Below are positions 24,760 through 36,679 of a stretch of 64,000 nucleotides of DNA, piece after piece. Location of the stretch: contig JAJEKV010000021.1 of the NCBI GenBank assembly GCA_021234155.1, positions 13,331,760 through 13,395,759 of the forward strand. Reading direction: 5' to 3'. How positions within the stretch are numbered: position 1 is the first letter of the stretch; each line of letters begins with the position of its first letter. The translations under genes and the position numbers were made by a program. Source of the stretch: Isoetes taiwanensis. Lineage: Eukaryota; Streptophyta; Lycopodiopsida; Isoetales; Isoetaceae. Under the pieces are notes generated by a model that had not been told where the DNA came from, did no database searches, and worked only from the letters and a program-made list of their open reading frames with translations.

Positions 24760-25914
24760 TGCTATTATTTACTAAATCCTCCACCTCAAAAATTCTTCCA
24801 AATCGCTTGAGCAGGTCAACAAAAGATCCATAGCGTTCTTCTGTTGGTGTAATGTGATAATCTATAATCAATGAAAGATATATGTGACAGCCCTCATCTA
24901 CAAAGCCCGAATGGCTGCATTTGCTTCAAGGTTTCAAGGGCATATTTTCCATTGCCATTAAGGGCATTGGCAGCAATAATCACATTCCAGCATGCTGTGT
25001 CATGGTGAACCATTTTCTGAAATGCATATCTTGCTTCTATTATGCTTCTGCATTAATAAGAGCATTAACTGCTGAAATGTCATGTTCTCTTTCACAAGCC
25101 ATCATGTAAGCACGAATCCGTCTTCCCTCAATTAGAGCTCCCTGAATGGCATATCCATCAAATGGAACAACTTAGGATTCCCATTATGCACATATGCCCA
25201 TTATCCACAGGATGCCCATTATGCACATATGCTGCAATCATCAAATGACAGGGAATATAAACTCTGCAGATTCTACACTTCCAAACTTGTTATACATTGT
25301 AAGCAGGGCAGAGCTAATTACAATATTAGATTCAAACCTGACAAACAATGAAAGCAATGACCTGTTTTCCTTTAAGCAGATCTTGTAGACCTGTGCAAGC
25401 ATCAATAACATTAGCACAGGTTACTTAATTTGGAGTCACTTGTTGGTGTCGCATTTGTTGAAATGCTTGCACAATGCTTGTAGGGATTCCTTAATATATC
25501 CTGATTAAAGTAACCCACAAGCATGGTACTCCATGCAATGACATCTTTCCTTGTTATTTTGTTCAATGTTCTCTCTGCATTTGTTAGATCAGCACATCTT
25601 CCATACATATTGATAAGAGAAGTACTAAGAGCTACATCAGATGTTCCAAAGGCAATCTTGAAATTGTTAACACTATAAGATCCACAATCCCCTGTAAAAC
25701 TGTAAAACTTTTGAGACCTAAACACATCAAGCTCTGCATCAACTCTACAACAGATGCTTGTTTTTGTTAACTTACCTAAACATTTGCTTTCAGTTTCCGA
25801 ATAGAAGCTGACATCTAATATAGAGATAAGCCGACATACACGGGAGCTAATCCTAGTAATAGCCGAATCGTACCTGCGGGAAGAAGGATTTTTGTAGCAA
25901 AGGTTCGGTTGCAC
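24760..25914 (-). pseudogene. PPR protein pseudogene (second copy)
   Basis: Seen on the minus strand: VALSTSLINMYGRCADLTNA followed by ERTLNKITRKDVIAWSTM (about 25640-25500); further along RYAFQKMVHHDTACWNVIIA and GNGKYALETLKQMQPFG (about 25050-24910); then EERYGSFVDLLKRFGRIFEV (about 24840-24790). Known: these are L/S-type PPR repeats followed by the start of the post-repeat region. Stops (for example after QPFGLCR) and at least two frameshifts disrupt it, and the E domain is not recoverable. The upstream part (25914-25700) is open but has no clear repeat. It sits 700 bp downstream of the P450 gene on the same strand. It is not obviously the same paralogue as the pseudogene at 5564-6600. Confidence 0.8.
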
Positions 25915-26609
25915 CAGATCGGATCAAGCATTATCACAGACCTGACGACCTTCTAAGGGCTGCGGTGATGGCTATGAATGACATCTGGCTTAAATGCATT
26001 CTACAATCCAAACGGGAAAAAGCTATTCTGCCATCGCTGAGCTCGTGGGGCGAATTAAGAGCCGCTTAAAAATCTTCATACTTCTGCTACTGGGCAAGGG
26101 CTGTAGGCTCTTAATGCAAGCAACAGTTACCTCCTCTGGTGGTGAGGTACCTCTGTGAGATTCATCTTCATCTGCGAGGCTCCCCCAATCATAGCACCAC
26201 AAAAAATTTGAAGCCCACTTTACGAAAATCCGGCAGAAAGCTATGATTCAATCTGCCATAGCTCTGGTATTGCAAAACAAATTGGAGTCGGTTAAGAACA
26301 GATGGCCGCAACCCAAAACTTGTCCCACTGTTTGTTTGCAGAGAGATAAAACTGGGAAGCAGCGGATTTGAAGCAGGTGAGGCGGCCGTCCTTGGACATG
26401 CTTGGAGCGTCTGGCTATGCCGGAATAGGGATGCCACGAGTGCCGAAGTATAAAAGCAGGTTTGCTTGCAGACCAAGAAACAGAGCAAGAAATTTTTTTT
26501 TTTTTTTCTATTAATTAAAAAATGCACGTGTCGTGCTCAGGCTTTTTCCTGGGACGGAAATATTTCATCAAACAAAAAATCAAACAGCCTTATATATGTT
26601 GTGACAACA
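25915..26609. other. Spacer between PPR pseudogene and P450 gene
   Basis: No protein recognised. It includes a 16-nt T run at about 26491-26506 and the likely 3' UTR of the P450 gene on the minus strand next to 26609. Confidence 0.5.
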
Positions 26610-28615
26610 TTACAACTTCTCAAAGATAATTGGCACTCCATGATGTGGCCTTAATGTCATTTTTAGCGCTGGATTATGTCTATAGCTTGGGGAGAGCTGG
26701 AATTTGAAATGCTTTAGAATAATAGCTAGTGCCATCTTGGCTTCCATGATGGCAAATGCCTGCCCGACACAAATCCGAGGCCCAGCACCAAAGGGCATGA
26801 ATGCCATTGAATGCTTGCATGCATTTGAAATGCCATTGGCAAACCTGTCTGGATTAAAGTCATTCACATCAGGCCCCCATAAGGATGGATCATGATGGAT
26901 TGAAAGGATTGGGAAGGTGATATTAACTCCCTCAGGAATGAACAACTTCCCAAGAGCAATGTCTTTCATGGCTCCTCTGTGAAGAAATGCTGCTGGAGGA
27001 TAGAGTCTTAGGCTCTCATTGATCACCATCGTCGCCTGATTCATTTCAGAACCAACATAAGCTATATTATACAATCTAGAAATTGTCAGAAAGAACTTAC
27101 AATCTTTAACTTCCCAAGCATTTCCGCATCAAACACATCACTCTTACAAATTTCCTGTACTTCTTTACGCGAAAGATCTTGCCACAAAGGATATTTAGCT
27201 AGAAGCATTAAAGTCCAGGATAATGTGGTTGTTACTGTTTCATGACCAGCAAAATAAAATGTCTTGCATTCTTCAATCAACTGCTTGTTTCCAAATTTTC
27301 CATGACTCTTTTTGCCAGCAATAGCCTCTGTTAACATGAGTCCCAGAAGATCCTTTCCATATGCGCCATTACTTGCAGACTGCTTCCGAGCTTGGATCAG
27401 TTCTTCAAGTATGGAGTTTAATTCTATTTTCAAATTCCTTATCTGCATATTGGTAACAGTTGGAAGAAATCTACAGATAAAAGGAATGTCAAAGGAAGCA
27501 TCTATTTGCCTGAACTTTAATTGATAGAATTTAAAATATGCACTTGAGGTCTCAAAGTGACTGACATAAAAATAGCATTCTGTGGTAGCTAAAGAACACC
27601 TTTATTGTGCTCTGTAATTATATAATCTACCAATGAAGCTCAAGAGGGAAAAGAAAAGCTAACTTAATTTGAGAATGGACGAAAAACTTTTGTTTATAGA
27701 AGAGAGTCTCAACATAAGTTGCAACTAAATGAAATAGAGTAAGGACTATAATACCTGCCGCACGACATCCTGTTGGCCCTAAGTAGAAGAGGTTGCAAAG
27801 CATTCATGAGCTCAAAGACCCTCTTGCCTTTCTCATAACTGGATCCAAAAGCAGTATGAGATATTACATCTGCACTTAAGTAAGTGAACTGCTCCAGTAC
27901 TTCAATTTCAGCCTGCATACCCTGCTTATCCAACCCCCATTTATCCACCATCTCTAGGGTGCATCTTTCCATGGTTCTCACCATATTCTGTGCACAAAAG
28001 AGAAGTATATAATATTGATCTAGCATATCATAACATACAACCAGAAAAGAAAAGGAATGATATGACAGAAGATAAGTTTCATACCTTAAGCTTCTCCACA
28101 TGGAAGGCAGGAGAAACTATTTGCCTACTGTGAGCCCACTCCTCTCCATTTGCAGCTACTAAACCATTTCCAATAACATCTGCTAAGAATCTTCGGGTTA
28201 AAGGGGTTCTGCCAAAATGCCCTGCTTTCTTACACATCATTTCATTTGCCATATCCAAATCTTCCACACTCAACCTGGGCTCATCAGCAAACCATGTCAA
28301 ATATAGCTTGCCATATTTTTGGGAGTAAAATCGAAGATCAGGCAGAACGTGATCGACAATATCATGAGTAATTTCGCTGAGATCATGCTCACGAGCTTGT
28401 TGTCTCATTTTCACGATTTGCAGCATATTCCCGACCATGGGAAGGGCTAGAGGTCCGGTGATGCCCTGTTGTAAAAAACGGGATTTGATGGACCAAGGCC
28501 AGAGAATATAATGGTGGAGAAGCTGCCATAGCTTAGAGGCGAAGAGGATTACAAGCCCAAAGACAGCAGCTGAGAGCACCCACTGATCCTTCAATATAGA
28601 CCCTAAGGCATTCAT
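26610..28615 (-). CDS. Cytochrome P450, CYP72 clan (CYP735A/CYP709-like), four exons
   Basis: Haem-thiolate monooxygenase of the ER membrane, using O2 and NADPH-P450 reductase. Exons by splice signals and phase: 28615-28085, 27987-27755, 27509-27101, 27035-26610 (stop TAA 26612-26610). All introns are GT-AG and the joined frame is 532 residues without a stop, a normal P450 length. Seen: N-terminal hydrophobic anchor (about residues 12-32); TGPLALPMVGN after the hinge; I-helix AGHET (342-346); E398-S-L-R401; PDRF (453-456); haem loop FGAGPRICVG with Cys480. Known: the DIVDHVLP / CKTFYFAGHET / NESLRLYPPA context is typical of the CYP72 clan, whose members act on cytokinins, gibberellins, fatty acids or terpenoids. 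The substrate here cannot be read from sequence. It is the only gene in the window intact by inspection. A TRIM lies 350 bp upstream of the ATG. Confidence 0.93.
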
Positions 28616-28968
28616 TTTCCTTCAGATATAGTATGCCTTGATCAAACGCATTATCCCTTATGCACAAGCATAACTAGCTTGAAGAGGTTCTTCCTCCATG
28701 AGAATATCAGGCAGATGGACTTAATGTTAAGACTTAATTGGATTGTTTCAGGAAATGCATCTGTCCGGCTGGAATTAAGAAATTCAACTTGAAGGAATCT
28801 TTCTGGCTTTGGTAGTCTTTAAGAATTAGCTGGTTATCAAGTTGGACTTTATGTTGGTTGACTCTAGAGCAAATAATATTTCAAAATTGCGAATAAGATC
28901 CTCCGAAGCTGAAAACAAGGAAAACATAGCCTAGCTTAGGGCGTATCTAGCGAAAAATAGAAAAATAT

Positions 28969-29107
28969 TGTAACGTTCCTAACCGACATGCCCTTAACCA
29001 ACTGGGCAAAACCGTCTTAGACGTTTATGAGTAGTCGCTTCTACCCATTTATGCCGGTGTCTCGGGAAGGTTTGAATACTCGAGCGGTCTACCATGGGCC
29101 CGTTACA
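28969..29107 (-). repeat. TRIM 3' LTR
   Basis: 139-bp LTR, TG...CA on the minus strand. It lacks about 18 bp present in the other LTR (around GGAACGCCCCACAGG) and has a short insertion (TTATGAGTAG). Confidence 0.92.
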
Positions 29108-29220
29108 GTCTCTCTCACTAGACTATGCTCGTCCTCGAGCATCACAAACCAAGTCATGACCTACCGTCCAACGGTATTCTGGGTCATACTTGGCCCCATG
29201 GGGACTCGAACTCGAGCCCT

Positions 29221-29232
29221 GCTCTGATACCA
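29221..29232 (-). other. TRIM primer-binding site (iMet-tRNA)
   Basis: Minus strand TGGTATCAGAGC, two nucleotides after the 5' LTR. It is complementary to the 3' end of plant initiator methionine tRNA and identical to the PBS of the chromovirus at 44462. Confidence 0.9.
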
Positions 29233-29234
29233 AA

Positions 29235-29383
29235 TGTAACGTTCCTAACCGACATGCCCTTAACCAACTGGGCAAAACCGTCTAGACGTTTCGCTTCTAC
29301 CCATTTATGCCGGTGTCTCGGGAACGCCCCACAGGCACATTCAAGGTTCGAATACTCGAGCGGTCTACCATGGGCCCGTTACA
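29235..29383 (-). repeat. TRIM 5' LTR
   Basis: 149-bp LTR, TGTAACGGG...CGTTACA on the minus strand, with 7-bp inverted ends TGTAACG/CGTTACA. Confidence 0.92.
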
Positions 29384-29388
29384 AATAT

Positions 29389-30605
29389 GCACATGGTATG
29401 GTTGTATCTCTTTTGTTTTATTGCCTTTTATGTGACGAGCCTGCCGAGTTGACCCTCCTGGCAACTCGGGATCTTGTCAAAACTTGCAAAAGGACTTGAT
29501 CTAGGTTGGTATAAACTTTACAAAAAAACAATAGTATTGGTGAAGAATTGAATCTTCCCTTGCTGTTGAAACCTGAACCATTCTTATGAATTCAACATAA
29601 ATCAAGAAGAATTATAATATCCACAATATAAGTACAATATCAAGCTAAGCAAAATAAACAGAACTTAGATCTCAGCCACGATCCCGGCTATATTGTTGCC
29701 GTCAACTTGACCACTGCCTTGCGGATTCACTGCACATACACTCAATGGGGTTAGTCCCCGTGACAAAGTAGAGATCCCATAGCTGTTGCTGCATACATGG
29801 AAACACTCTGGAATCTTGGATACAAAGACATAGGCACAAGCAAACAAAAGATCCTAGGTGAGTACAGTACTAGACAATGATAACATAATCCAAGGAAATA
29901 CCAAACTCTGAGCAACAAAAGTAAAGAACATAGCCAGAATAACAAAACATCAAAACATAGCTCCAAAACAATGGGAAGCTCAGCCAGCCTACATACAGGC
30001 CCTGTTAGCAGAGAAATGCCCAGCCAGCTCACATTCCGAGCCTCGTTACCAGAGTTGGTGGGATGAACCTCGTATGAGCATACCCTTCCCAGCCCACGTC
30101 TGGCGCTGGAGGACCTCTTACCATGGAGTCACAAGAGTTGGCGTGGCATCCTGATCAGGGAAACTACGCCTAGTGTCGCAGAGTATAAGAATACCACAGA
30201 GAATCACAGATGAACATGAGCATGCCGGAACAACCTAGGCCACCAAATCTAGAAGTCTGACCCTAGAGGTTCCAAGTACATAGTCAAATACCAAGACAAC
30301 AGTGGAACAATGCAAAGACTATGACATGTGGTATTCGTTAGAATGTTTACTATACATGTGCCTAGATTATACTGCTGCTGATGTTGCCCATACAACTTGC
30401 CCAAGTTGAAGTAGCTAGGTTACTGACGAAGATAATGATCATAATCCAAACATGTCGAGGAAGCCATAAGCCTAACTATCATTGATGTAGCTACGACAAG
30501 GATGGATACTACCAATCCACACAATGCAAACCTTACCTCAGAACCATTCTCCCATGAGGATAATCTATTAGCTATGATGCCTTTGATAAAATATAGTGCA
30601 ACAAC
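29389..30605. other. No gene recognised; expected site of the copia 3' LTR
   Basis: No protein is recognised. The Ty1/copia element at 30606-34923 should have its 3' LTR here on the minus strand, but I find no copy of its 200-bp 5' LTR. The element therefore looks 3'-truncated or rearranged. Confidence 0.5.
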
Positions 30606-33600
30606 TTAGAAACTTACACCTAGAGGCTTAGTGAGAATGTCTGCAACCATAGCTGTAGTTGGACAATATTCCAAGTTAAATACGCGCTTTGCAACTTCAA
30701 GCTTAATATAATGATAATGTAACTCGATGTGCTTGGATTTGGAATGCAGAACTTCGTCTTTTGATAAAGCTATAGCACTTTGATTATCACACATAAGTAT
30801 ACTCGGTCCATCTTGAACTTGTCTTAAGCATTCTAACACGCGTCGCAACCAAACAAGTTCGCGGCTCGCCAAAGATGCAGCAACATATTCTGCTTCAACA
30901 GTAGAAAGTGAAACACATCATTGCTTCATCCAAGACACCAGAGATTTTCCTAAAAAGAAACAACAACCACTTGTTGATCTATATGTGTCCGGACAACCAC
31001 CCCAATCTGCATCCGTGTATCCAAGCAACCTGAAAGCATTCAATCCTGTCTGCTTACTATATGTGATACCATGATGAATAGTGCTCTTAAGATATCTCAA
31101 AATACGCTTAGCATTATGCCAATGTTCTTTGCCAGGATTAGTCATGAATTGACCAAGAGTATTGGCAGCGTAACTAATATCTGGTCTAGTTGCATTTGCA
31201 AGATACATAAGAGCTCCTACAAGACTTGCATAAGGACACTTCTGCATTTCTAGCTGATCCTCATAAGTTACTGGACACTGCCTCTTCGACATTCTTGTTT
31301 TCGTGGAACCAACCGGCAATGGAGTAGGTTGCTCTTTAGCAGAAAGTAACCCAAATTTTTCAAGAAGTGTCTCAATGTACTTAGACTGTGAGAGTTGCAA
31401 CAAACCTTTGTCTTTGTCTCGTTTGACCTGAATACCGAAGCACGAGTGTATTTCCCCTATGTCAACCATCTCAAATGCAGAAGATAGTCTCCTCTTGACT
31501 GCTTGCAAGTATTCGAGGTTATTAGATACCAAGATAGTATCATCCACATAAAGCGCAATCACTACAAAGTGTTCTTGACTTCTCTTAAGATACACATTGG
31601 AATCTGCAGAACTTGGTAGAAATCCATCAGAAATAAGATAAGAGTTCATTTTCACATACGACTAGAGGCTTGTCGTAGACCATATAAAGCCTTTCGCAAG
31701 CGGCAAACCAGTCTTTCATTGCCACATACTTCAAAACCTTCTTGTTGACTCATGTAGATTTCTTCACTAAGATCTCCATTGAGAAATGCAGTTTTGACAT
31801 CCATTTGATGTACAAACAAACCATATTGAGTAGCAAATGCTAGCAATACTCTCAAACTAGTGAGACGAACAACAGGTGAGAAAGTTTCCTCATAATCGAT
31901 TCCAGCCACTTGTGAGTATCCTTTCGCAACTAATCGTGCTTTGAATTTATCAAACGAGCCATCTGCTTTGTACTTGGAGCGAAAGATCCATTTACATTTA
32001 ATTGGCTTTCCTCCTTCAGGAATTTCAACAAGCTCCCAAGTACCTTTGTTGATAAGAGATTCAAACTCTGCTTCCATGGCCATGCGCCAATTCTCAGCTT
32101 GTGGCGAAGACATAGCCTCTTTTACTGTAACTGTAGCTAAAGCAGCATGATATTCCAAGATCTGTTTGGTAGGCTTCCATTGCCATCGTATTGGAGTCTC
32201 ATCATCAGGAACCCCAACTTCTACATCAAGTAGACCATCATGATCCTCATCAGCACCATCATATAAATCAAACTCATGTACAAAATCATCTTCCACTTCA
32301 GGATTTACAAGCCCATTTTCAACATGAGGATGTAAAGACCCATTATCCACATTAGGATTTACAGTATCCACATTAGGATTTAATTCACTATCAAGAGCTG
32401 AAAATCACAAAGAATAACGTTAGGGTCATGACGAGAAGTAACCATTTTAGCCATAGTAGACTCATCAAAAACTGCATCACGACTAGTAATGACTCTTCGT
32501 GTAGCAATATCATAAAATCGGTACCCCTGTGCCTCGACAGCATAGCCTACAAAGATGGCATTGAGACCGACTGGGTCAAGCTTCTTTCTCTTCTCTTTTG
32601 GAATATGAACATAGGCTAAACAACCAAAAAACTCGCAAATTTTGAACATTTGGTTTTACTCGACCATAATTGCAAAGGAGTTACGTCTTTTAGAGAAGAG
32701 TTTACTGTTCGATTTTGTACATAAACAGCAGTAGCCACAGCTTCTGCCCAAAATGACTTATCCAAACCAGCATGAATACGCATACATCGAACAACATTGA
32801 TTATCGTACAATTCTTGCGCTCAGGAACACCATTTTGTTGAGGAGAATAAGGAATGGTATGTTCACGAACTATACCATGCTCTTCACAAAAACACTTGAA
32901 TTGAGCAGAAGTAAATTCTCCACCATTGTCAGTACGTAATCTCTGGATTACTTTGCCAGTCTGAGTCTCCACCATATTTTTAAACATTTGAAATTTGGTG
33001 GACTTGGGACTTCGTAGAGATAAAATACACAAAAGCTCTACGAGAAAAATCATCCACAAATAAGATGAAATATCGTGCACCACTCAAAGCATAAGGTAGT
33101 GGGCCACATATATCAGCATGCACAAGCTCCAAAAGCTGTGTTGCATGTTTGCCTTTCACATTGAAAGGACGGCGATGTTGCTTTCTAACAGCACATGCCT
33201 CACATACACCCATAGATGCAATGCTACTCAATGATAGACCATCCACGATTCTATCAAAGGCCATGTCCAATAAATAATGGAAGTTCACATGTGCAAAACG
33301 ACGATGCCAGAATGTACTCGATTCATCTCCACTGGCAGTCATAAGATTCACAAAATCATCGGTCAACCTAAACTCATAGAGATGACCTTCTCGCGGGGCA
33401 ACTCCAGGTACACATCCATCTTGAATAAATTTACACCGCCGTCTATCAAACTGAATGATCAAGCCAAGATCTGCAAGTCTCGAGACTAAAACAAGATTGC
33501 GGCGCAAACTAGGAACATGTAAAATACCACGCAAGACTTGTATCCCATTAGGAGTATCAATATGAAGATCTCCAATGCCTTTGACCATATGACTTGTGTT

Positions 33601-34686
33601 ATCACCAAGAAATACAAGCTTTTGAACTGAAAGTGGGCGATAATTCTTTAACCAGTGCTTATGGAATGTCATATGTTGTGTGGCACCTGAATCAACAATC
33701 ATGGAAACAACAGTTCCTGTAGAGAAAGCGACTTTAGAAGCTTCATCACATGCAATACTAGCATGTTCATCTCGAATAGGAGGTCCATCTCGAATTGCCT
33801 GAACTAAAGCTTTATGCTCATTCACAAAACGTTTGTAATAACACCCGCTTTCCACATGATTCGGCTTTTTACAATAGGCACAAACAGTCTCTGATTTAGG
33901 TTGCTCAAGTCTAGCCAACTGCTGATTACCACCACCACGGCCTCGGCTGTGGCCACGACCACGACTCTGCCTAGTATAAGTAACAAGAGCCTTTTCATCT
34001 TCTTGACCTCGTTTCTTATTATCAACAATTAAAGCTTGATCGTCTTGCATAGATTGCCTTTGTAATTTTCGTACTCCATCTTTTAAAAATTCACAAGCCC
34101 GATCTAAGGTCATAGATTTTTTGTTGGCTAGAACTATCGTAAGAGTCTGAAGCTCTTCCGGCATGGATTCCAGAAAATGAACAACATGTTGATCATGCAG
34201 AATACTAGCACCAGCTGCGGACAGTGCTTCTAGAAGTGCTTTAAATTTATCCACATGTTCGTCAAACGAATCATTCAAACGATACTGCAATGATGTAAGA
34301 TCCTTGCGGAGACTAAGCACTTCATGCATAGTCTTCTTCATATAAGTTTTTTCCAAATACTTCCATACTTCACTAGAAGTAACAAAATCCTTAGCATCCA
34401 TTAAAATAGATTCTTTGAGTGCATAGAGAACCAATGCTCGAGCTGTTTGATCTTTTTCATTCCATTCATCTACATCCTTAACCCAAGCATCGTATGCATC
34501 ACCGTTCTGAACAAGATTACCAGTAATTGCATCAACTGGCTGCACCGGAGGAAGATTATTTCCAGTCACAATTCCAAAAAGCTTTTCGCTTTGCAGGACG
34601 AGCTCCATCTTGATCTTCCAGGCTAGATATCCAGCTCCAGAAAAAACATACAAAGTTTTCGTCCCAGTGAGCCCTCGAAAATTCAC
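30606..34686 (-). pseudogene. Ty1/copia gag-pol polyprotein, frameshifted
   Basis: Seen on the minus strand in canonical copia order: Gag from an ATG at 34686; CCHC knuckle CAYCKKPNHVESGCY (about 33870); protease VDSGATQHM (about 33690); integrase zinc region WHRRFAHVNFHYLLD...CEAC and core VHADICGPL ... LRTDNGGEFTSAQF ... YSPQQNGVPERKN (33330-32820); reverse transcriptase KCKWIFRSKYKADGSF ... MDVKTAFLNGDLSEEIYM ... ALYVDDTILVSN (32370-31530, catalytic YVDD intact); RNase H VSLSTVEAEYVAA ... CDNQSAIALSKDEVLHSKSKH ... VADILTKPLG (30915-30606). Disruptions: frame changes near 33000, 32630, 32375 and 31653, and a TGA at about 30915. Recently active but now dead. Confidence 0.93.
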
Positions 34687-34711
34687 AACCGCTCTAGAAC
34701 CAGATGCAAAA

Positions 34712-34723
34712 GCTTTGATACCA
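34712..34723 (-). other. copia primer-binding site
   Basis: Minus strand TGGTATCAAAGC, one mismatch from the iMet-tRNA PBS, directly after the LTR end AACA and 26 bp before the Gag ATG. Confidence 0.8.
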
Positions 34724-34923
34724 TGTTGAACTTGCTAGTTTACTAAGAAAACACAAGTGAGAGAGATATGTACCACAAAAGAAGACACATGTATTGAATG
34801 AATCATGTCACAATATATAGATACTATAAAAGATATTTTCTATGGAAAAAGGTGAAAGCTAAAAGTAGCTACGTTGCCTTTTTATAAAGGCATGCTGCCT
34901 AAGAATAGGCAGCCTCGGTAACA
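34724..34923 (-). repeat. copia 5' LTR (200 bp, candidate)
   Basis: On the minus strand it starts TGTTACCGAGG and ends AGTTCAACA directly before the PBS, with TGTT/AACA inverted ends. It contains TATAAAAAGG (TATA-like) and a GCTGCCTA...TAGGCAGC hairpin. The 5' boundary is inferred from the inverted ends only, because no second LTR is available for comparison. Confidence 0.6.
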
Positions 34924-35462
34924 CAATGTAGGTCAGTTTGCATTGATCTTTTGGTTGACGAGCAGGTATTACGATAAATTTTGTCAACTTGCTAATTGCT
35001 ATTTCCTTGCCCCTTGACCATTCTTAGTGCACTATGCTATGGTGAAGGGGGATGATAAGAATTGAAGCTAGGGCAAAGCATGGATGGAGATAAGAAAATT
35101 AGAAATCAATGGATCATGTGGATGGGCGCGACTTTTCTCTAGCTATGAATATTAAGCTATCAGCGGCCAAACACTGCGGGACATTCCACTCATTGCTTTT
35201 GCTTTGCCACTCCCGGCTCACAGGTTAAAAAAATATATCATTTTTTTTTTAAAACAACTAGCAAAAATTGCTTGGAATTTGGACATAAAGAGTTTATATT
35301 TGATTAGAGTTTTTACATTTCTTTTAAATATTGGCAAATATGAAAATGAAAATTCTCAGATTAAAACATAATTCCTTGATATTTGCATGTTCAGAACTGA
35401 GATCCTCGTGGATTTAATATAAAACCACACTTTTGCAGCGAGTTGAACAAAAGGAACAGTCT
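34924..35462. other. No gene recognised
   Basis: AT-rich spacer upstream of the copia element. Nothing supportable was seen. Confidence 0.5.
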
Positions 35463-35488
35463 TGGCCGTCGCGATAAATTTCTTGTAC
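35463..35488 (-). mobile_element. CACTA-like terminal motif (3), inverted
   Basis: Minus strand TACAAGAAATTTATCGCG followed by ACGGCC. It is the inverted counterpart of the motifs at 22805 and 23771. Confidence 0.38.
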
Positions 35489-35716
35489 TAAATAAATTGG
35501 TAATCTGGTCGTGTTTTTGATGGAAATCTTAGGCCTGTAGAAGAGTAAAGGATAACCCGAACAGATGGACGTAATAAAACAGACAAATGTAGGCTTTGTT
35601 TTCTAAATAGTGGAATATCAAGAAGTGAACCATTTATCACAAAATGTTTCTATACCTGGAAGTGCTAGAAATAAAAAAATTATGGCAAAGGCCCAATTAC
35701 ATTTTCTAAAATGACA

Positions 35717-35745
35717 AGAATAGAATAGAATAGAATAGAATAGAA
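35717..35745. repeat. Short (TAGAA)n run
   Basis: Five to six copies of the complement of the ATTCT pentamer used as a LINE tail, immediately before a Helitron-like 5' end. Confidence 0.85.
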
Positions 35746-35766
35746 TCTATATATAATACTAAAAGC
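35746..35766 (+). mobile_element. Helitron-like 5' terminus
   Basis: TCTATATATAATACTAAAAG preceded by A, the typical form of plant Helitron 5' ends. No convincing plus-strand hairpin-CTRR partner was found downstream. Confidence 0.5.
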
Positions 35767-36298
35767 AAAATAAGATGATAGTTTGTGCGCGATCATGGCC
35801 GTTCATTTTATTATGTTTCACAACTTTAATTTTAAACATTAATTTTATTGTTGACCGTCCAATTGTGTTTTTGAAAGGGCACATTTTTGCACACCTCCTT
35901 GTTAACCGCCTTGAGAACGATACTCCAGATGCTTCGATTGCCGAGTAACATCTGAGGAACATCTATGGCAGATTTTATTTTGAGCATTAGATTTCTCCCT
36001 TTCCTCAAATAGTTTGCACGTATTCTTCCTTGTATTTTTCTTAACGAAGACATGCAGTGGTTATGCATCTTCCTGGACGGGGTTTTCTGGGAGTTTATGA
36101 ATGGAGTGAAGCGGTGTTTGCAGCGGGAGCCCTTTCCCGACCCTATTCCTCTCTCTAGATACCTTTATTATGATTAGAGCATCTTTTGTTTTTGGGGGCG
36201 ATTCACAACATGAATTGGATCGGATTTCATTATTTGATAGTTTCTGATAGTACTGGACGCGATTTGATTTGATTTTTAAGATAATTCTGGAAGCTCGG

Positions 36299-36448
36299 AT
36301 GAGTTCTAGCGATCTAGGGCTTTTCCAAAGTGCAGAAAGTGTAGAAGAGGTCGTTGGATCTCTGGAAAGAACACAAAAACTTCAGGAAAGCTTCAAGGTT
36401 GTTGTCTTTTGCATCTGCACAGTGGTTCTGGTAAGAAACGGCAAGTAA
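36299..36448 (+). pseudogene. Captured first-exon-like fragment
   Basis: ATG at 36299 opens MSSSDLGLFQSAESVEEVVG..., with an ideal donor CTG|GTAAGAAACG at 36430/36431. Read-through continues to a TAA at 36446-36448. The protein is unrecognised. Position and strand downstream of a Helitron-like 5' end suggest a captured host exon. Confidence 0.35.
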
Positions 36449-36679
36449 ATGCTTGGCCATAAGGATTTGCTTTAAACAAGTTTCAAACGACAACTCTTCA
36501 AGCAGGGTTTCCCCTAAGGAAAACTTATAAGAGGGTAAGTATAGAACACTAGGCGAATTTCATAGATTAGAGGTTAGCAAAGGTGGCGAATATTTTCTTT
36601 TATAGAAATGGGAGGGAACTGAGCGCCAACGACCAAAATAGGACGGCGGCGTTGACCAGCGGCTAAGGGGCTGCTGGCC

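Larger units (their letters stand above)
28969..29383 (-). mobile_element. TRIM retroelement, complete, 5-bp TSD AATAT
   Basis: Seen: two direct LTRs (28969-29107, 139 bp; 29235-29383, 149 bp) that start TGTAACGGGCCC and end AACGTTACA on the minus strand. They flank 127 bp with a primer-binding site next to the 5' LTR and a purine-rich GTGAGAGAGAC just before the 3' LTR. The element is bracketed by AATAT on both sides (28964-28968 and 29384-29388). It has no coding capacity. Known: this is the architecture of terminal-repeat retrotransposons in miniature, mobilised in trans. It is intact structurally; the LTRs differ by a 10-bp indel and a few other changes, so it is not brand new. Confidence 0.93.

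Noticed and set aside
30399-30440. Possible copia 3' LTR end (GTTGAAGTAGCTAGGTTACT)
   Set aside because: Only a short, imperfect resemblance to the 5' LTR start on the plus strand; no PPT or second boundary.
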